Shown piece by piece: positions 61,654 through 64,000 of a DNA stretch of 64,000 nt (position 1 is the stretch's first letter; each line of letters starts with the position of its first letter). This stretch comes from Frigoribacterium sp. JB110 (GTDB taxonomy: Bacteria; Actinomycetota; Actinomycetes; Actinomycetales; Microbacteriaceae). Under the pieces are notes generated by a model. That model was not told where the DNA came from and did no database searches. It was given only the letters and a program-made list of their open reading frames with translations. The stretch lies in contig NZ_FUIA01000009.1 of NCBI RefSeq assembly GCF_900163665.1, positions 186,001 to 250,000 on the forward strand, in the 5' to 3' direction. The position numbers and the translations under genes are program-made.

Positions 61654-62715
61654 ATGAACCGCAAAGCAGCAATCGCACTCAGCATCACGGCATTGGCCGG
61701 GACCGCGCTCCTCTCCAGTTGCGTCTCACCGCAGTCTGGTGGCAACGCAGGAGCGAGCGAAGAGCTCACGGCCTGTCCCGTCGAGGTCGACGAGTCGATC
61801 ACGTCCGAGGTCAGCATCGCCTACCAGCCGATTCCCAACGGCGACCTCATCGTGAAGGACCTCGGCTGGCTCGAGACATGCATGCCGAATGCGACGATCG
61901 ATTGGGCCAGCTACGCCTCTGGCGCTGACGCTGTGCAGGCTTTCGCAGCCGGATCGGCAGATATCGGTCTCGTCGGCTCCGGCCCGGCGGTGAAGATGCT
62001 CGCAGAGCCACTCAATATCGATGCCAAGGTGATCTACATCTTCGACGTGATCGGCGCCGCCGAGTCGCTGATCACTCAGGAGGAGCACGAATCGATTGGG
62101 GATCTGAAGGGGAAGACAGTTGCAGTGCCGTTTGGCTCGACGGCACACTACTCCCTTACCGCTGCGCTCGACGAAGCCGGTATGACCAGTGCCGACCTTG
62201 ATGTGATCAATCTTGCGCCAGACGCGATGCTGGCGGCATGGCAGCGCGGCGAGATCGACGCGGCATGGGTGTGGAACCCGACTCTGGCTGAGCTGGAGGA
62301 GAATGGCCACTTGCTGCTCACCGCGGCTGAAACCGCCGAAGCCGGGCGCGCGACCTACGACCTTGCAGCCGGAACGAGCGAGTTCGTCGATGCGAACCCT
62401 GACTTCATGGAACAGTGGACAGCGGTTCAGAACGCAGCGAGCGAGATGGTCCAGGACGATCCGAGTCTCGCGGCAGAGAGCATTGCCCTAGAACTGGGCA
62501 TCGACGTTGATGATGCGGAGGCCCAGCTTGAGGGGTACGCCTACCCGACCGCCAGTGAACAGTTGGGTGCGGATTACTTCAGCGGTGGACTGGGCGACAC
62601 GTTGCTGTCGACGGGGGAGTTCCTCACCGAACAGGGCGAAGTCGACGGAATCGGTGATGAACAGCGTTACGCCGATGCTCCATGGGTCGATGCGCTTGAG
62701 AACGCAGCTCAATGA
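61654..62715 (+). CDS. ABC transporter substrate-binding lipoprotein (TauA/SsuA-like)
   Basis: 353 aa from the ATG at 61654 with a strong GGAGGAAA upstream. Lipoprotein signal (ALAGTALLSSC, Cys near residue 23). The mature protein resembles taurine/aliphatic sulfonate binding proteins: ASYASGADAVQAFAAGSADIGLVGSGPAVKML, LKGKTVAVPFGSTAHYSLTAAL and AAWQRGEIDAAWVWNPTLAEL. Sulfonate, nitrate and other small anions are all possible ligands. Ends with an ATGATGA overlap into the ATPase. Confidence 0.88.
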   Translation: MNRKAAIALSITALAGTALLSSCVSPQSGGNAGASEELTACPVEVDESITSEVSIAYQPIPNGDLIVKDLGWLETCMPNATIDWASYASGADAVQAFAAGSADIGLVGSGPAVKMLAEPLNIDAKVIYIFDVIGAAESLITQEEHESIGDLKGKTVAVPFGSTAHYSLTAALDEAGMTSADLDVINLAPDAMLAAWQRGEIDAAWVWNPTLAELEENGHLLLTAAETAEAGRATYDLAAGTSEFVDANPDFMEQWTAVQNAASEMVQDDPSLAAESIALELGIDVDDAEAQLEGYAYPTASEQLGADYFSGGLGDTLLSTGEFLTEQGEVDGIGDEQRYADAPWVDALENAAQ

Positions 62716-63497
62716 TGAAGCTCAGCCTCTCTGGAATCTCGCAAGAGTATGTCACGGATAAAGGCGAGACGGTCAACGCAGTCGGTGAGACCGACCTCGA
62801 GATCCCCGAGGGCGAGTTCGTCTGCGTTGTGGGCCCGTCCGGATGCGGAAAGTCGACCCTGCTGAATGTCATCGCCGGCTTCCTGGAGCCTACTAGCGGC
62901 TCGGTGCGGATGGATGGCAAGGTGATCACGGGGCCCGACAAGCAACGCGGTGTGGTGTTCCAACAGCCGACGCTGTTTCCGTGGTTGACGGTGAGCAAGA
63001 ACGTAGAGTTCGGTCTCAGGATCAATGGAACGAGCGCAAGCGAACGCGAACGGATCGTGACTGACGTCTTGGATCTTGTGGGGCTCGCCGATTTCCATGA
63101 CAGCAAGCCGTACGAACTGTCTGGAGGAATGCAGCAGCGCGCTCAGATCGCGCGCGTGCTTGCGAACGATCCATCGGTCATTCTGATGGACGAACCGTTC
63201 GGAGCGCTCGACGCGATCACGAGAGAGAAGCTGCAGAACGATCTGCTCGACCTCTCGCGGGAGAAGAGGAAGACGATCTTCTTCATCACGCACAGCGTCG
63301 ACGAGGCGATCGTCCTCGGAGACCGCGTGATCGTGATGAGCGCTCGGCCCGGGCAGATCATTCGCGATGTGCCGATTAAGATCTCGGAGACGTACGGCAG
63401 GCCGCTCAAGGGCGCCGAGCTGCGCGACACCCCTGAGTTCGACGTGCTCCGCGACGAGATCGCGTCGAGCATCGGTCTGTCTGCCACCGACGTATGA
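62712..63497 (+). CDS. ABC transporter ATP-binding protein (TauB/SsuB-like)
   Basis: 261 aa. Walker A GPSGCGKST, signature LSGGMQQRAQIARVL and Walker B VILMDEPFGALDAITREKLQNDLL, followed by the H-loop FFITHSVDEAIVLGDRVIVMSARPGQI. This subfamily drives taurine, sulfonate or nitrate import. Codons are translationally coupled to the binding protein. Last gene of the transporter operon. Confidence 0.93.
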   Translation: MMKLSLSGISQEYVTDKGETVNAVGETDLEIPEGEFVCVVGPSGCGKSTLLNVIAGFLEPTSGSVRMDGKVITGPDKQRGVVFQQPTLFPWLTVSKNVEFGLRINGTSASERERIVTDVLDLVGLADFHDSKPYELSGGMQQRAQIARVLANDPSVILMDEPFGALDAITREKLQNDLLDLSREKRKTIFFITHSVDEAIVLGDRVIVMSARPGQIIRDVPIKISETYGRPLKGAELRDTPEFDVLRDEIASSIGLSATDV

Positions 63498-63548
63498 GCA
63501 GGCGAACGCACATTGTGGAAGGGCGACTAGGAATTGGCTGACGGCGGT

Positions 63549-64000
63549 ATGATCCACAGAGCGCGCGCGCTGGCACGCAAAGTGAAGCGTCGCATGGCGG
63601 CAACACAAGAAAGATCAGCGGGAGCTACCGTTGCCACAAATAACGCGCGCGGGGCTGTTGGGAACCCGCAAGGCACAACTCCGGCGCACTCGAAGCCCTT
63701 TCGCGTGCGCAGAGCGGAAGCTTCTGGAATGACGTTCTCCCTCGGTAAGAACGGGGCGAAGGTCACCGGCGTGGTGGACGGTGCGAGCCTGGGCGACGTG
63801 ACGATCCCAGACGAGATCGATGGGGCGCCCGTCACCACGATTGGCAAAGGCGCTTTCGCACGGTGCACGGATCTAACAGCAGTCATCGTTCCTCCGACAG
63901 TGAAGTTGGTCGGCGCCGAGGCATTCGCCGGATGCACTTCTCTCACCGAGGTTGACCTCACCGGAGATATCGAGGTCATCAACGCGCGGACGTTCGAGGG
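63549..64000 (+). CDS. BspA-type leucine-rich-repeat (LRR_5) protein, N-terminal part (3' end outside window)
   Basis: Open to the end of the window, about 150 codons visible. After a basic N-terminus (RARALARKVKRR) and a Thr/Gly/Pro-rich stretch, the LRR_5 pattern begins near residue 75: GDVTIPDEIDGAPVTTIGKGAFARCTDLTAVIVPPTVKLVGAEAFAGCTSLTEVDL. Such repeats occur in surface and adhesin-like proteins. No signal peptide follows the ATG at 63549; GTG 63582 and ATG 63594 are alternative starts and also lack one. TATGAT at the ATG itself resembles a -10 box, which would favour a downstream start. Confidence 0.7.
   Translation, partial: MIHRARALARKVKRRMAATQERSAGATVATNNARGAVGNPQGTTPAHSKPFRVRRAEASGMTFSLGKNGAKVTGVVDGASLGDVTIPDEIDGAPVTTIGKGAFARCTDLTAVIVPPTVKLVGAEAFAGCTSLTEVDLTGDIEVINARTFE

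Overview
The window is dense, high-GC DNA with GTG starts, many 1-4 bp start/stop overlaps, TANNNT -10 boxes and no plasmid or phage genes. Gene content and order (ftsH-folE-folP/B-folK-DUF3180-two PH-domain proteins-DUF2520-lysS, plus a DUF4192 gene) point to the chromosome of an actinobacterium of the Microbacteriaceae, most likely Microbacterium or a close relative. This assignment is an inference from gene order and sequence style, not from a search.

Layout. (1) 1-8.5 kb: housekeeping block with the FtsH C-terminus, a folate operon that includes a FolP-FolB fusion, membrane and PH-domain proteins, a DUF2520 dehydrogenase-like protein and lysyl-tRNA synthetase. (2) 8.5-10.8 kb: DUF4192 protein, a 59-aa membrane protein and a hypothetical membrane protein. 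(3) 10.9-15.1 kb: LysR regulator, muconate cycloisomerase and muconolactone isomerase, divergent from an SLC13/DASS dicarboxylate transporter. No catechol dioxygenase is present, suggesting import and use of muconate or a similar diacid. (4) 15.2-17.8 kb: cardiolipin synthase and a diacylglycerol-kinase-like protein, convergent. (5) 17.8-25.8 kb: sugar catabolic locus with ROK regulator, ThuA-like protein, a CUT2 (ribose-type) ABC transporter, a Gfo/Idh/MocA dehydrogenase and a sugar isomerase/epimerase. (6) 25.9-32.3 kb: transaminase, glutaryl-CoA dehydrogenase, aldehyde dehydrogenase, PucR regulator and CaiB-type CoA-transferase, together a plausible 5-aminovalerate/glutarate route.

(7) 32.3-44.1 kb: a LacI-family regulator whose likely 20-bp palindromic operator occurs twice, in front of a copper amine oxidase and in front of a nine-gene operon (dipeptide-type ABC transporter, P1/DmpA-type peptidase, PaiB-like flavoprotein, C45-type acyltransferase/amidase, membrane protein). 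Both operators start exactly 7 nt after a -10 box. This looks like one regulon for taking up amide-linked amines, cleaving them and oxidising the amine. (8) 44.1-50.5 kb: saccharopine-dehydrogenase-like protein and GntR regulator, then seryl-tRNA synthetase, a HAD phosphatase, two tRNA-Ser genes, a thioesterase and an RNB-domain ribonuclease.

(9) 50.6-64 kb: a cell-surface region starting just after tRNA-Ser(GCT): a sortase-anchored HYR-repeat protein, a DUF4012 protein, then a four-gene cluster with a 1125-aa protein built from three ATP-grasp modules (two apparently degenerate), a CDP-glycerol glycerophosphotransferase-like enzyme, a single-module ATP-grasp enzyme and a nucleotidyltransferase. 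This cluster probably builds a modified teichoic-acid-like polymer and is the best candidate for an undescribed system. It is followed by a TauABC-like transporter and the start of a BspA-type leucine-rich-repeat protein that runs off the window.

A recurring regulatory feature is a -10 box exactly 6 nt before the start codon. At least ten genes show it, so leaderless transcripts appear common here.
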